Assembly: GCF_003589595.1 (NCBI RefSeq)
Contig: NW_020653855.1
Span: forward strand, 1,601,438 to 1,665,437
Direction: 5' to 3'
Source of the DNA: Hyposmocoma kahamanoa
Lineage: Eukaryota > Arthropoda > Insecta > Lepidoptera > Cosmopterigidae
Length of the DNA stretch: 64,000 nucleotides
Translations under genes and position numbers: made by a program
Part shown: positions 49,140-60,620 of the stretch, one piece after another
How the letters are laid out: every line of letters begins with the position of its first letter
How positions within the stretch are numbered: the first letter of the stretch is position 1
The notes under the pieces: model-generated
Seen by the model: the letters and a program-made list of their open reading frames with translations, nothing else
Told to the model about the DNA's origin: nothing
Database searches by the model: none

Positions 49140-49525
49140 TTGACATAAGTTGATAAGTCCCATGTGCGTGTAATTTCACCAGCTCCCTTACACTTCAAAA
49201 TTGAGACGCAGTTAAGGTCACACTACGTTTGGCGACAGAAATAGTTAACTTTTTTAGTTATCATTTTATCTCTAGGTGTATAAGCGATATTCGTATGTTT
49301 CTCTGATTAGAATCGGACTTAGTGCACAAGCGACATCCGAAGTGGGTCCTAGTTTTGTAAATTTCTATAGATTCGTATTCGGAACAAAGGACACAGTGGC
49401 AGCGCCACTTAGATCTTTACTATATAAAGCTCTTAGCGACAGTGCATGTATTATGGACAGGCGTGTCACTTACTACCAGGCGCAAAAATTGTTTGTTTCG
49501 TCACTTGGCAATCATAAAAAAGGGA
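49140..49525. repeat. two family C fragments
   Basis: 49140-49250 minus (CATAAGTTGATAAGTCCCAT); 49385-49525 plus (TTATGGACAGGCGTGTCAC). Open frames 48839-49138 and 49276-49677 are not recognisable proteins. Confidence 0.65.
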
Positions 49526-49694
49526 TAATGGGAGTGAAGGAGGCGGAAGAGGCTCGTCAGAATCCTAGCAGGTGTTGGTCCATTGCCTGTCTACGGAAGA
49601 AAGGCCTGATAAATGTGTATTTATTTCATATCACCGAACTATCGAATTTTCCTCCCGTATTTACTATTCTCTATTAATGTAATGTCTGGACATT

Positions 49695-50148
49695 ACATGG
49701 ATTTTTACACCAAGAACTAATCTGGTGCGACTTCATAGAATGAGGTTATTTGCAGTACCTATCACACGATGTAGAGTGAGTGAGATGGCCCCTCTGCCCC
49801 GAGCACTTAAGTATCTAAATGAGTTGCTTAACTTTGACTCCTCGTTGGACCTTTTTGCATGCTCACAATCAAAATTCATGTTTTCCGCAGGGTGCTATCT
49901 AGAGTCCTTGACCGGAGACAGCAGTATTAACTAATAAGTATTACGTGCTAGTTTAAAATGTAATAACAAATGGATTTTATCTATTTTTTCGATATTGTTT
50001 ATGGTATTGTATTTATAATTTTATCCTTCTTTCATATTTCATTCATTTTTGTAATTTACTTAATACTATTTGTTCATTTAACTTTAAGTCTTACTATTGC
50101 GTTTGGGTTGACTGTAAGCAATATGTAATAAATAAATAAATAAATAAC
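49695..50148 (+). pseudogene. Jockey-like RT C-terminus with (AAAT)n tail
   Basis: Encodes RLHRMRLFAVPITRCRVSEM, APLPRALKYLNELLNFDSSL and DLFACSQSKFMF, ending TAA near 49934. The 3' UTR ends in (AAAT)n (50127-50148). Confidence 0.75.
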
Positions 50149-50567
50149 CACGACTTTATGACACAAAAGTTAATAAATTACGTAATTATTTAGTGACTAA
50201 GACGTAAGAACACAATGAGATATGGTCAAGTATGTAATGCAAATTGAAAAAATAATAATATATACTTTGAAAATTACTCAGGTTAATAAGGAAACGAATA
50301 AATCCTATTTACAAGAAAATTGTATATTGACAGGTAAGGTACAAGAACGTAATGCTATAAAATGTAAGTAAAGTAAACAACTGCTAATAAGAAGTGTGTG
50401 TGGTTATGAATCTGTGAAGCATATTACGTAGGTCACAGTCGGAGTGCTAAAAAAACCGAAATGAATTCAAACTAGTCTAATAAAAGAAAGAAATTACAAT
50501 TTAATTTCATTAATTAAGTGATTTATTGAATGACAGGATGCTTCATCACAACAATATTCAATTGTTT

Positions 50568-50870
50568 TTTGTGAAATTACTCCATTAGTTTGTTATAATT
50601 ATTAATACAAAAGTCGAACACTTAAATTCCTTTTATCCGGCTGGATTCGAATCAAACGTCATCCAGCAAACCGTGCCAGACGTTATGCCAACTAAACCAT
50701 GCGGATCTCATGAAACTTTCTATGTGCTTGTTTGTCGGACCTTTGTAGCTGGTTTTTAACGACTTAAGTTGAGTGTTTTATTGAATGGCACGATATTTTA
50801 CAATCATGATATTCAATTATTTTTTGTGGAATTACTCCACTAGTTTGTTTTAATTATTAATACATTAATG
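50568..50870 (-). repeat. family A copy
   Basis: Left flank GTGAAATTACTCCATTAGTT, core GGATTCGAATC and CGTGCCAGACG, plus a second flank AATTACTCCACTAGTTTG near 50829. Confidence 0.7.
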
Positions 50871-51146
50871 CTAATGCAATCGGTGTTGGAATCAAAGTGG
50901 GCGCACCCGGCGTCACGTTGCCCTGGTGGGTTCGGCACGAGGCACTACGTCTGTGTTTTACTTGAAGTTCACGTTTTCTAGAATTCAATGCAGTGTGGCT
51001 TATGGTCTTGGTCAACAAGTTGTCTTCAGAGTCGACACATAATAAGCAAGTGTGAAGAAGGACGTAGGCCAAATTATTAGGCTACACGGCTTTATGAAAA
51101 GAAGATTATATTATATATAAGAAGACAATAAATGAATTTCTATAAA

Positions 51147-51300
51147 AAATGTATTTGAGAAAGAGTTCGTCTAGGGTAGTACTGCCACCTTACCTATTTC
51201 TGCAGCCAAGCATTAATGTAAGCGATCACAGTCTAGTGGGAACAGTTATATACGACAGTCGTTTAACAGATAGTCCAACAATAAATAAAAGGATATCTCC
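51147..51300 (+). repeat. family C piece joined to a GACAGTCGT repeat
   Basis: 51155-51222 is family C (AGAGTTCGTCTAGGGTAGTA). 51222-51300 resembles 63260-63330 (TAGTGGGAACAG, ACGACAGTCGTTTAAC). Confidence 0.6.
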
Positions 51301-51584
51301 TGAAAAATTGTCATTTTGCAGATGTAGCCTTATCACACCAAGGGTGCCAATTAATTTCCATTACAATTGCAAGTAGCCGATAGAAATTAACTAAAGCCGT
51401 GACGTCTTAGTTACTTTATTTATGTCTTACCTAGACACTAACTTGATATAACCTATAATTAAGCGTTATTGCAAAACACAAGTACTTAATGTCTATTTTA
51501 TTATATTATCTGTTAATGATATCTTCATTATTTAATGACATTTAATGATCACACATAATTGTTTTAATTCTAAATATTAGTAAT

Positions 51585-51750
51585 AACGCACACTCATAGG
51601 GAAACCCCACTCCCCCACCAGGGAAACCCTGTATCGTGGGTGCTATGGGCATATACATACAAACACAAATTACACCCAAACTCACGAGTAGGCCATACAA
51701 ATATTTCTTTCGGCCCGGAAATCGAATCCTGAGTTGCAGTCCAGCAGTAT
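51585..51750 (-). repeat. family B SINE
   Basis: CAGGGAAACCCTGTATCGTG, AAATCGAATCCTGAG. Diverged copy. Confidence 0.75.
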
Positions 51751-51784
51751 AATTTTTATTTTTTTTTTATAATAATAGTATGGG

Positions 51785-52045
51785 ATGGGACGAACAAATC
51801 GTGCGACTGGTGGTAAGCGACACGCCTGTCCATAGCAGTTGCAGGGACACTCAGAGCTTTAAATCACAAAGATCTGAGGGGCACTGCCACTGCGCCCGAC
51901 ACCCAGAGACATAAGTTGACAACTCCCATGTGTCTGTAATTTCACCAGCACCATTCAAAACCGGAAAGCAGTGATGCTCAATTACTGCTTGGCGCCAGAA
52001 ATAGGTAAGGTGGCAGTACTTCCCCGGACGAACTCTTTCACTCTT
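51785..52045 (-). repeat. family C, near full length
   Basis: From GACGAACAAATCGTGCGACT to CTTCCCCGGACGAACTCTTT. Confidence 0.85.
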
Positions 52046-52089
52046 TCATGTGATAAAAGCTTTTGACGTAAGATCTACACGTGACTATA

Positions 52090-52453
52090 TAAGTTTCTGG
52101 AACAGGCCACTTACATAAATAATATTTAAAAAGTAATTACATCATTTGAAAACGGAACTCTTTGGCTGTAGAATACAGTTTGTTTCATCTCACTGTCACT
52201 TGTTTTTACATTGTGGCGTCATTTTAGAAATTGGTTGTCTACATCACCATGGATTCAACTCGTGAAAATTTTCGTAGTATGATTTTCTACGACTTTAAGC
52301 GTAATTTAACAGCTCAGCGGAGGAGTGGCGTAAATGTTTTCAAAATTGGTTCATTCGTATGGAAAAGTGCATTAACGGTAACGGTGAATATTTTGAGAAA
52401 CAATAAATTCATTTCTGACCATTTGTATTTTTTTTATTCATTCCGGTAGCTTA
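52090..52453 (+). mobile_element. internally deleted mariner (MITE-like)
   Basis: 364 bp between TA dinucleotides (52088-52089, 52454-52455). Ends TAAGTTTCTGGAACAGG and CATTCCGGTAGCTTA are imperfect inverted repeats. Only the first 23 and last about 29 transposase codons remain. Confidence 0.8.
52249..52406 (+). pseudogene. mariner transposase remnant (N- and C-terminus joined)
   Basis: ATG at 52249 gives MDSTRENFRSMIFYDFKRNL then TAQ, a mariner N-terminus. Across a deletion and frame change near 52316 the sequence reads EEWRKCFQNWFIRMEKCING, NGEYFEKQ and stop (52404-52406), a mariner C-terminus. About 300 codons, with all three catalytic Asp, are missing. Confidence 0.85.
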
Positions 52454-52496
52454 TAGTGCTCCCCACGTATTATACGTAGGGTACATAAATAGCGTA

Positions 52497-52530
52497 TATA
52501 TTATATACATATATATATATATATATATAT
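52497..52530. repeat. (AT)n microsatellite
   Basis: TATATATA run. Confidence 0.9.
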
Positions 52531-52589
52531 TTGTTTTTATTTTCAGATTCACCACCGTTTACAAGTCAGCAATGCAACGCAACACGGGA

Positions 52590-52650
52590 CTAAAGGTTCG
52601 AAAACATAATTTCATTTTCAATGTATAACAGTTGCAAAAACCTAAGAACG
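52590..52650 (+). repeat. family P terminal fragment
   Basis: CATAATTTCATTTTCAATGT then GCAAAAACCTAAGAACG, the outer end of family P. Confidence 0.6.
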
Positions 52651-53311
52651 CTATTTATATGTAATTATTTATAAATTATTAATAGGCAAATATAAAGACA
52701 TAACTATTTTAATAACAAAACAATGCAGTACAAAGCAATACAATTGAAGACACAACAAAATATTATCGATCGTCTTCCCCTTAACGCCTCATTATTATTG
52801 TATCAGTAAAGAATTACAATAGCGGACATTTGAACTTCGAACGTTCATAGAGTCAGTTGTTTTAATTAAAAAGTTTTATTAAGTGTTCTTTTTTAAATTA
52901 GTTCTTTTCTAAATTTTAGTTCTTTTTAAGTGTCAAATGTAAGTCTTATTATAATCACACTGTTTTTAAGTTGCACTAAATTGAATAGGTTTATTTTGTC
53001 TATAGTTGTGTAACCTATACTGCAATGTGCAAAAAATTGAAAATTTTACCTTGCTACATGTGCACGGAGTCGATTTTTGCTGTTCATATAAGTGACATGT
53101 CGTATAGCTTGAGTTTTAGAATAAAACTGCAATTTTGTACAACCTCGGACACTCAATTCGAGCCACCTTGCATTTTTATTCTTAAAAAGTTGAGTACAAA
53201 GAATGTTGTCATCATCGTAGAAAAATTATTTCCCTGTTTTACAAATTTAAAATTTTCAACAAGGACATCAAATTATCGATTGCTTTCTAGAATAGTGGCC
53301 TATGTCAAAAG

Positions 53312-53477
53312 CATCTAATTCACTAAGAAGACGCTTCGGCTCGGAAGATGCTGGTCTGCCAACGCAGAGATCCCAGGTTCGATTCCTGGGTCTAGCGATA
53401 TATTGTCGCTTAAATGCTAAACAGCCGCATGTCTCTTACACTTTAATGATTTGCTTTACATTTTACACTTTTACTTG

Positions 53478-53529
<52 letters not shown>

Positions 53530-53895
53530 GTATATATATTTGCGTGTGATGCACTTTGGTGGAATGACTTATTGGGCTGCGATCACTCACCACATGGTAC
53601 TGGCAGCCACCAGCAATGTTTGACTTCTCTCGGTCTACAGTATTTATGCTGAGTCAGGGCCATTTCAGCACAAACTGTAGTCATATACTGTAGTCATATC
53701 AACTATAGTACATAAAAAATTTATCAGTTCTTATAGTATTTCTTTGTTCTTCTCACAGTATGTGTTTTATATAAATGTTTATAAAATTACTAATGAAAGT
53801 TCTATGTGCTTTTATGTTATACTCTGTGATGTGATTGTAAATGTTTTGTTTCTGTTTGTATTTGTGCTGAATAAACGTGTTATCTATCTATCTAT
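53312..53895 (+). mobile_element. tRNA-headed SINE with 12-bp TSD and (TATC)n tail
   Basis: 584 bp flanked by exact CTATGTCAAAAG (53300-53311, 53896-53907). The head at 53325-53395 has a B box GGTTCGATTCC. The body contains an (AT)n run (53479-53523), and the tail is AATAAACGTGTTATCTATC. Probably mobilised by a LINE with a TATC tail. Confidence 0.85.
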
Positions 53896-54296
53896 CTATG
53901 TCAAAAGTTCACTATTTTACACGAGAGGCTGTCAAAGTTTTCGATCTCATTTTGTAATATTTTAACATTGTTTTATTTCCTAAATATCCATGTATTTATA
54001 ATCAAAAGATGAGTATTTTAACGCTGTATAAAAGTGTACACGCAGATTTACGCTAGCTTTTCATCAAAACCGTAAAACAATACATAAGGCTCTTTAGCAT
54101 ATAAAACAATAGCAATGTCGTGAGAATTACAGATACCTACTACAATATTTGATAAAAATGCCATAAATTATAGTTAAAAAGGTATTTATTAAGCTTACTA
54201 AAGTTTTAATAAAAGCTTCATGGAAAGCTTGACAAATAAAAATAGCTTTAAAATTAAAAACATACTTCGGAAACTAAAAATAAGAATTAAGACACG

Positions 54297-54509
54297 TAGG
54301 AAATGAAACTATTTTTCCGAATTTAAATCGCGTGTATTTGTTTTTTCGAACAAACTAACGTTTCGGGCCCTGTTCAGGTCCCATGGTCACGGTTGACCCG
54401 TTGATGGGACCTGTGAAGGGCCCGAAACGCTGGTTTGTTTGATGATTTAAATACGGAAAAATAGTTTCTTTTCCTATGTGTAACAATAGCGAAAACCTAA
54501 GAACTCGAT
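54297..54509. mobile_element. family P tail-to-tail pair
   Basis: Minus copy 54297-54395 abuts plus copy 54395-54509 (GGGACCTGTGAAGGGCCCGA). No target duplication is visible. It lies 190 bp upstream of the acyl-CoA reductase exon. Confidence 0.85.
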
Positions 54510-54695
54510 AAATAAAACACACTTCGAAATACCGACAAAACATAAAAATATAACAAATTAAAAGTATGACGCTCTTTAACCTTAACATTGGTCTAATATA
54601 AGGCAGTTTTTAGATCCAAATGTTACTAAAGCATTAGGATCTATCCAGTGTCGATGAACGCTACGTATGTTATTAATAATGTTTAATATTTTCAG

Positions 54696-54798
54696 CATTT
54701 GGTCGTAATGGGATTTCTAGAAGATAGAGATATGAGCGACGTGCCAACAATTCCCGAATATTACAAGGGGAAGACCATTTTCATCACCGGGGGCTCAG
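54696..54798 (+). CDS. FAR: fatty acyl-CoA reductase, first coding exon
   Basis: Fatty acyl-CoA reductases use NADPH to reduce acyl-CoA to fatty alcohol; in moths they make pheromone and cuticular-lipid precursors. Acceptor AATATTTTCAG precedes the exon. The ATG at 54708 opens MGFLEDRDMSDVPTIPEYYK followed by GKTIFITGGSG, where IPEYYKGKTIFITGG is the characteristic start of the family's Rossmann domain. The exon ends within the glycine motif (TGGSG, phase 1) at donor GTTAGT. The acceptor means at least one 5' non-coding exon lies upstream. No continuing exon (expected to begin FLGK or FMGK) is recognisable before 64000, so the first coding intron exceeds 9 kb or the gene is broken. Subtype cannot be told from 30 residues. 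Confidence 0.8.
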
Positions 54799-55129
54799 GT
54801 TAGTGCAGTTTTTTTTTAAATTTTTTTATTAAGGAATAACAATAACCAATTTAAATACGTCTTACAAAGAACATTATTTGTCTTAAATAACTTAGGCCAA
54901 AACAGTTATCCATAATGACATAAATTTTGAAGCCTTATAAATATGTTACATATTTTAATAACATATACTTAAGATATAACTAATGATATATTATGTAATA
55001 TATAATCGATAACATGTATTTAAACTTTAAATTAGTTGCGGAGTCCCTTGCAGAACATTTCTGGGTAGATCTTCTTCGATGGCATATTATATTAATTTAA
55101 AGCAATTTTAATGACTCTTGCTTGTAAAT

Positions 55130-55420
55130 AGTGCGATTGCATGGTGGCTAACTTGACTATAATTCCCCAAATAAAACCCTTAGGCCTTTTTTTTCCGTTA
55201 CAGCCATAGTCGGTACGGAGTTTTTTTTTATTTGTAGCACGATATACTTACACTGGTCAAGTTCAAGTTCAAGTTAGGACGTTCCTTAAGTTCAAAATTA
55301 AAACATTCGCTTAAAATGTTGTCTAAACAGATATTTGATTGCAAATCAGGCACATAGTACTTAAATACTTATTATTAAGAATTTCCTCTAATTGATTTTA
55401 ATTACTTTCTGCATAAAAAT
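55130..55420 (+). repeat. repeat family H, copy 2
   Basis: Near-identical to 6655-6958. Both copies lie 145-150 bp left of a family D MITE, though the spacer sequences differ. Confidence 0.65.
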
Positions 55421-55565
55421 TCAGCAAACTGTTTTATCATCCATTATGGCTGTATGCCTGTTTGCTTTTTACAACATTTTAGTACGTGTGTATTATCTAT
55501 GGAACAATTAGAAAAAAAAAACAAAAACCCCGCCATTTGCCAAATCCATAATTATTGTATGTAAA

Positions 55566-55877
55566 CATTGACTTACAAATAAATGGACGATGGGTCTAAT
55601 ACAAAAACCACGAAAAAAATGTCCCAAGTTAACCTATTTAAACGTAGTGACATGTAAAGGAATATGAAAAAGCTAAAACGTTGAATTTAAATTGTAATGT
55701 CATCGCAGCACTGTCTAATTTTGCTTGCTTCGCTGTCTGTCGAACAAACGAAGACTAAAGCGTGAATGACGCTCTGTATACGATTTTAATGCCCTATAAG
55801 TTTGGACACTTTTTAGCGCAGACCCGACGTCCATATAATTCAATGTAAGTAAAAAATTCAAAGTATGTAAGTCAATG
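55566..55877 (+). mobile_element. family D hAT-type MITE, copy 3
   Basis: Flanks TATGTAAA (55558-55565) and TATATAAA (55878-55885), 7 of 8 matching. About 25 bp near its right end are duplicated (AATGTAAGT repeated). Confidence 0.85.
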
Positions 55878-56019
55878 TATATAAACCATATTTATATTGC
55901 ATATATTTCCTCGCAAACGTGATGAAAACATTGTATGTATCACGGACGGTAAAAAAATACGAAACTCGAGCTCTCAGCTTCTTTGGTGCTTCTAATAGAC
56001 CTTCTTCTTGATACACAAT

Positions 56020-56479
56020 CATCGAGTATATAACCAGGAATAGAAACGAAGTAAGGGCTATACATTCCTGGTAACTCGTCAGTGATACATCACTTAATAA
56101 ACATCAACTCCCGTTTGCACTGACAAATAGAAGCGCCAACAACTGACCTATTTGTACGTCTCCGTATATTCCAAAAATATTCTGTATTTATTGTAAGTAA
56201 TAAAGATATTATCTCTAACAATGGCGTGCTGTTTCATATGGTAGTGTGGAGAAAAACAGCAAAACATCAAATTACAAAACAAACGGAATCAAATTTCATA
56301 ATTAAATAATTATAGCAAAGCTCAAGTTAACTGGTCGATTTGAAGTAAAACAGTTGACGACACCCGTCAATTGTTTCGAACTCGGGCTAGCCAATCGGAG
56401 CGCAGTTGTTACAGTAATGATAAGGCAGAATAGTTTTCAAACAAATGAAATGACATTATTTCTGGTTGTATACTCGATG
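56020..56479. mobile_element. family F hAT-type MITE, copy 3
   Basis: 460 bp, exact 8-bp duplication TACACAAT (56012-56019, 56480-56487). Confidence 0.95.
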
Positions 56480-56684
56480 TACACAATGTACTATAATAAT
56501 GTACGTGAAGTTCGTAATTCTCATTGAGCCCGCATGGAAACTACAGCTCTAGCTCTCTCATTGTGAGAAGAGGCCTGTGCCGAGCTGTGCGACTATAGGT
56601 ATACAGGCTAAGTATTGTACTAATATTACTTATCTCCCAGTGTGGTAGGCAGTGACTGTGGACCTTAGGTGTCTATACTATCTT

Positions 56685-57115
56685 AAATGGCTTTGATTGA
56701 TTCCGCTTGATCATTCACTTTGGAAAAAATATACAATAAAATCGAGGATATACACTGATTATAATATGGCGTAAAAACACGATTTCTAAAAATTTTCACG
56801 ACAGAAAAAATACACAAACTTACGTTAAAATTTTACAAGAAAACCGCTGCATTGAATAGGTATTTTACGTATACCAATGATTTTTTTTATCAACTGAACT
56901 AAATAGAAGATGTATATATAATATACTAGTAAGTATTATATATAATATACTAGTAAGTATTATATATACAATAAGGTATAAATTTTTCAAACGGCTTTAA
57001 CTTCGTTGGTAAAAAAATTAATTCTGAAATAAAGCCAGTGTCCCTGTCGCTGTCGACCTGAGCAAAATGAACCGTATTAGTATGGGAAAAATTTTAATTC
57101 CAGCTGAGGCAGTAT
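56685..57115 (+). repeat. family E repeat, copy 3 (uninterrupted)
   Basis: GGCTTTGATTGATTCC to TGAACCGTATTAGTATGGG. Contains a tandem duplication of ATATAATATACTAGTAAGTA at 56918-56968. Confidence 0.75.
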
Positions 57116-57364
57116 CAACTCTTAACTTGCTGCAATATCTCTGTCGCTTCTACTCGCAACAGTACTTATATATTATATTAGGCACATCAAATCATATTAT
57201 GTATTTGTCAAGCAACAAAAATTAGACATGAGGCCAGGACTGATTCATAATATGATAATTACAGACGTGCAGAACATTTGCTATACACTGCACTATATAC
57301 ATTCAATAGCACGACAACTATAATTACACAATGCTTTGAAAAAATTGAAAATTAAAAACATAAG

Positions 57365-57415
57365 CGAAATAAGCGCACGACTTGTTTGTCCCGTCACTTA
57401 ATATTATACAAAAAA
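57365..57415 (+). repeat. family C 3' end
   Basis: GCGCACGACTTGTTTGTCCC and CACTTAATATTATACAAAAA. A similar end fragment lies at 58505-58550. Confidence 0.65.
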
Positions 57416-57527
57416 AGTTGTACTTGTCAGATTAATCAAATACTACAGATTCCTTACAAAATTGTGTATTTCAGCATTTAGTAAAGCGTACTATTGACCT
57501 AATAGTTTAGTTCATTTCTCTCAACAT

Positions 57528-57628
57528 AGGAAATGAAACTATTCCGGGTTTAAATCGCGTATATTTGTTTTTTCAAACAAACCAACGTTTCAGGCCCTTT
57601 ACAGGTTCCAAGGTCACGGTTGACTGAG
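57528..57628 (-). mobile_element. minimal family P insertion, 101 bp, 13-bp TSD
   Basis: Exact TTTCTCTCAACAT at 57515-57527 and 57629-57641. Only the terminal unit (CCGTGACC ... CGAAACGTTGG ... ATTTCCT) is present, not palindromic. Confidence 0.9.
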
Positions 57629-57841
57629 TTTCTCTCAACATTACAAATTTCATACAAATACAATTACATGTCATTTTATACTACTCTTCGAAAAGTGAGA
57701 GTCAGTTTACAAAATAATGAAGAAATAATTATATAACAGTGAGTCATAAGTATACAATAGTGTACATATACAAAATCAACATAATTAATAAAACTAATAA
57801 ATAATTGAATGAAGCTAACAATGTCAAGTGTATACAAGAAC

Positions 57842-58330
57842 CATCGAGTATATAACCAGAAATAGAGACGAAATGTCATTTAATTTGTTTGAAAACTATT
57901 CTGCCATATCATTACTGTGACAACTGCGTTCCGATTGGCTATCCGAATTCGAAACAATTGACGGGTATCGTCAATGGGTGTGGTCAACTGTTTCACTTCA
58001 AATCGACCAGTTAATTTGAGCTTTGCTATAATGGACGATAATTGCAAAATTACATATTTAATATTTAATTACCGATGAAATGTGATTTCGTTTGTTTTGT
58101 AATTAGATGTTTAGCTGTTTTTCCCACACTGCCGAATATAACAGCACGGCATTGTCTGAGATATTATCTTTATTGCAATATATACAGAATATTTTTTGGA
58201 ATATACGGAGACGTACGCACTGTTCAGTAGTTGGCCTGTCTACATTTCAGTGCAAACGGGCGTTGATATTGTGTGTTACCAGGAATATTTGGCCCTTATT
58301 TCGTCTCTATTTCTGGTTATATACTCGATG
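57842..58330. mobile_element. family F hAT-type MITE, full-length copy
   Basis: 489 bp. Flanks ACAAGAAC (57834-57841) and ACAAGGAC (58331-58338), 7 of 8 matching. Reference copy for the family. Confidence 0.95.
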
Positions 58331-58339
58331 ACAAGGACT

Positions 58340-59090
58340 CTTAATAACTAATAAATGTATATTACAGTATAATAATACGGTGAATGTCAAATTCATTAGT
58401 AAATATAGTATAATAATTTTATTATTCATCAAGTACTTTGAGTGTACTCTGTTACTGAGTAAAGGGACTTTTCCAATAAAAAGTTCTTCAGTCTGCACAT
58501 ATTATTAGTACTGTTCGTCCCATCACTAAATATCATAAAAAAATCTTATATAGACAACCGCTCGATCTGCTGACGACTAATCTAGAATAGCATAGTAATC
58601 TAATAATACTATAACAATCAAATACGGCTGACCAAGTCGATGACACATCCTTACGTAGGTACGTACCCTCGTAACAACTGCCTAGTATCACTAATGCGTA
58701 ATTAATGGTAAGAAAAGTAAACAAGCATATCAGAAAAGTGCTACTCGGGTTGTATACGGTACTTGTAATAAAAGTACTTAGTCTGCGATGCATTCTATTA
58801 AGGGCTTCTGAAGGGAGTCACACAACAGGTTTTATTATTTTTTATTTAGAATTTAAAAAAGGGGTACAATTTTTTTTAACTAAACATAGTCTTACAAAAC
58901 TGTGTAATCGTGCAGTTTGACTGAAACAAGTCTCGATTGAGTAAAAAGTTACAAACTGACACTCATTGTAGTTAAAAATACTTAAATAAAATAATTACTA
59001 CCTATTCAATAAAAATTTGTGCATATATATATGTATATATATATATAATTCAAAACGAGTTACATAAAATCATCATAAATTAATGTAATT
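58340..59090. other. intron-like, nothing coding recognised
   Basis: AT-rich. Open frames 58533-58793 (minus) and 58705-58920 (plus) match nothing. AT microsatellite at 59022-59046. Confidence 0.35.
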
Positions 59091-59094
59091 ATAA

Positions 59095-59290
59095 TATAAC
59101 GCACACACTCATAGCCCACACTAGGGAAACCCTGTGCCATGGACACATACATAGACGATCACAAATAACATCCAAACTCACTAGAGAAATAAATGTAGGC
59201 CATACAAATGTTACTCCCGGCCGGGGAATCGAACCCGGGATCACTGCGTGGCAGACCAATATGGTAACCGTTCGGCCACGGAGGCTGTTG
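59095..59290 (-). repeat. family B SINE, full length
   Basis: CGCACACACTCATAGCCCAC ... GGGGAATCGAACCCGGGATC ... ACCGTTCGGCCACGGAGGC. Confidence 0.9.
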
Positions 59291-59444
59291 ATGAATTAAA
59301 AAAATACTTGTTCAAGAAGCATTTTATAAACATCATTATTTAGTAATTGATAAATGAGTTTTGATTGATTCATATTAATTTGTGTGTCACATGTTTAGGA
59401 ACCTAGGATCTGTGCCTAGGCATGTGGCAAGCAAATAAGGATAA

Positions 59445-59630
59445 CAGTTCGTCCACGAAAGTACTGCAACCTTACCTATTTCGACCGCCCAGCAGTAATG
59501 TGAGCATTACGTCGCTCTGGTTTGGAAATGTAAGGGTGCTGGTGAAGTTACAGGCACATGTGACTTGTCAACTTGTCTCAGGGTGACGGGCATAGTGGCA
59601 GAGAGCTTTGCGATTTACAGGTCTGATATG
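59445..59630 (+). repeat. family C, 5' part
   Basis: GTTCGTCCACGAAAGTACTG ... CTTGTCTCAGGGTGACGGGC. Confidence 0.8.
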
Positions 59631-60146
59631 AAAAAAGAATATGAATATGAAATACGAAGTAGTTCTTTTAAATATAAGTTCTCGCTTGGAGGGTTCGTTC
59701 AGTGTTCGAGGAAGGACAAAACGAACTAAAAAAACTAGAAGACGAACCAGTTCGGAGATTGGGTCACTCACTTTAAAGATCTAGCCGGCACTAGCCTAGA
59801 GCAAAAGTGTCGTGTCGTGGCGTAATATATATGACGTATTTAATTTTGTTGTTTATGTTTATTATATTTTTTTTTCGTCAATTTACTTTATACATTGTTT
59901 CTATCTCTGTAAACATATTTGTCTGTGGAAACTATTCATTAGCCATTAGTTTGTCAGGCTTGTGTCACACTTACTATTATGTTCTTATTATTTAGCTGTA
60001 AGCTTTCCAAAAATAATAAAAATAAAAAATAATTAAGTAATCATTAATTTCTCTTAACTTAAAAAAAGGAGGAGGTTATACATTCAGCTGTATATATGTT
60101 TTCCGATTTCTCCGTCAATTGTGGATCGATTTAGAAATTTTGCTGC

Positions 60147-60360
60147 CTCTGTGACCGAACGGTTATCATGCCAGACTGCCACGCAGAGGTCCCACGTTCG
60201 ATTCCGATTCCCGGGCCGGGGGAAATATTTGTGCGGCCTACATTTATTTCTCTCGCGAGTTTGGTTGTAACTTGTGGTTGTCTATGTGTGTGTCCATGGC
60301 ACCCGCGACACAGGGTTTCCTTAATGCGGGGCTATGTCGAGTGTGCGTTATTAAAAAAAA
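60147..60360 (+). repeat. family B SINE, full length
   Basis: Head GACCGAACGGTTATCATGCC, duplicated B-box edge (CGATTCCGATTCCCGG), body to GAGTGTGCGTTATT and an A-tract. The open frame 60168-60578 through it is spurious. Confidence 0.9.
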
Positions 60361-60620
60361 AAATTTTTTGTTTGAAAAGGGGCACTCTCGAGGTGGAAAT
60401 CTCATGGAAATCGAGGAAAATCTTCCAATTTTATAGGCATGTCAGTGTTCTCACCAATTTCTCCATCAAATTGTGGACCGTTTACAAAATTCTTTTTTTG
60501 TTTGAAAATATACCCCCGAGGTGGTCCCTGATGCCGACGGTGCTGTTCCGGGTTATTTCGGCTATCACTAATTATTGATTATTTTCTGCAAATAAAAATC
60601 GACTTTTCATTTGACACAAT

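Noticed and set aside
52556..52604. Possible 5' non-coding exon of the acyl-CoA reductase after TATTTTCAG
   Set aside because: The supposed donor (AAAGGTTCGAAA) falls at the junction with a family P fragment and is weak. No independent support.
53744..53965. Hydrophobic 73-codon open frame
   Set aside because: Mostly SINE tail sequence crossing a target duplication.
60168..60578. 136-codon open frame on the plus strand
   Set aside because: Runs through a full-length family B SINE and its A-tract; not a gene.
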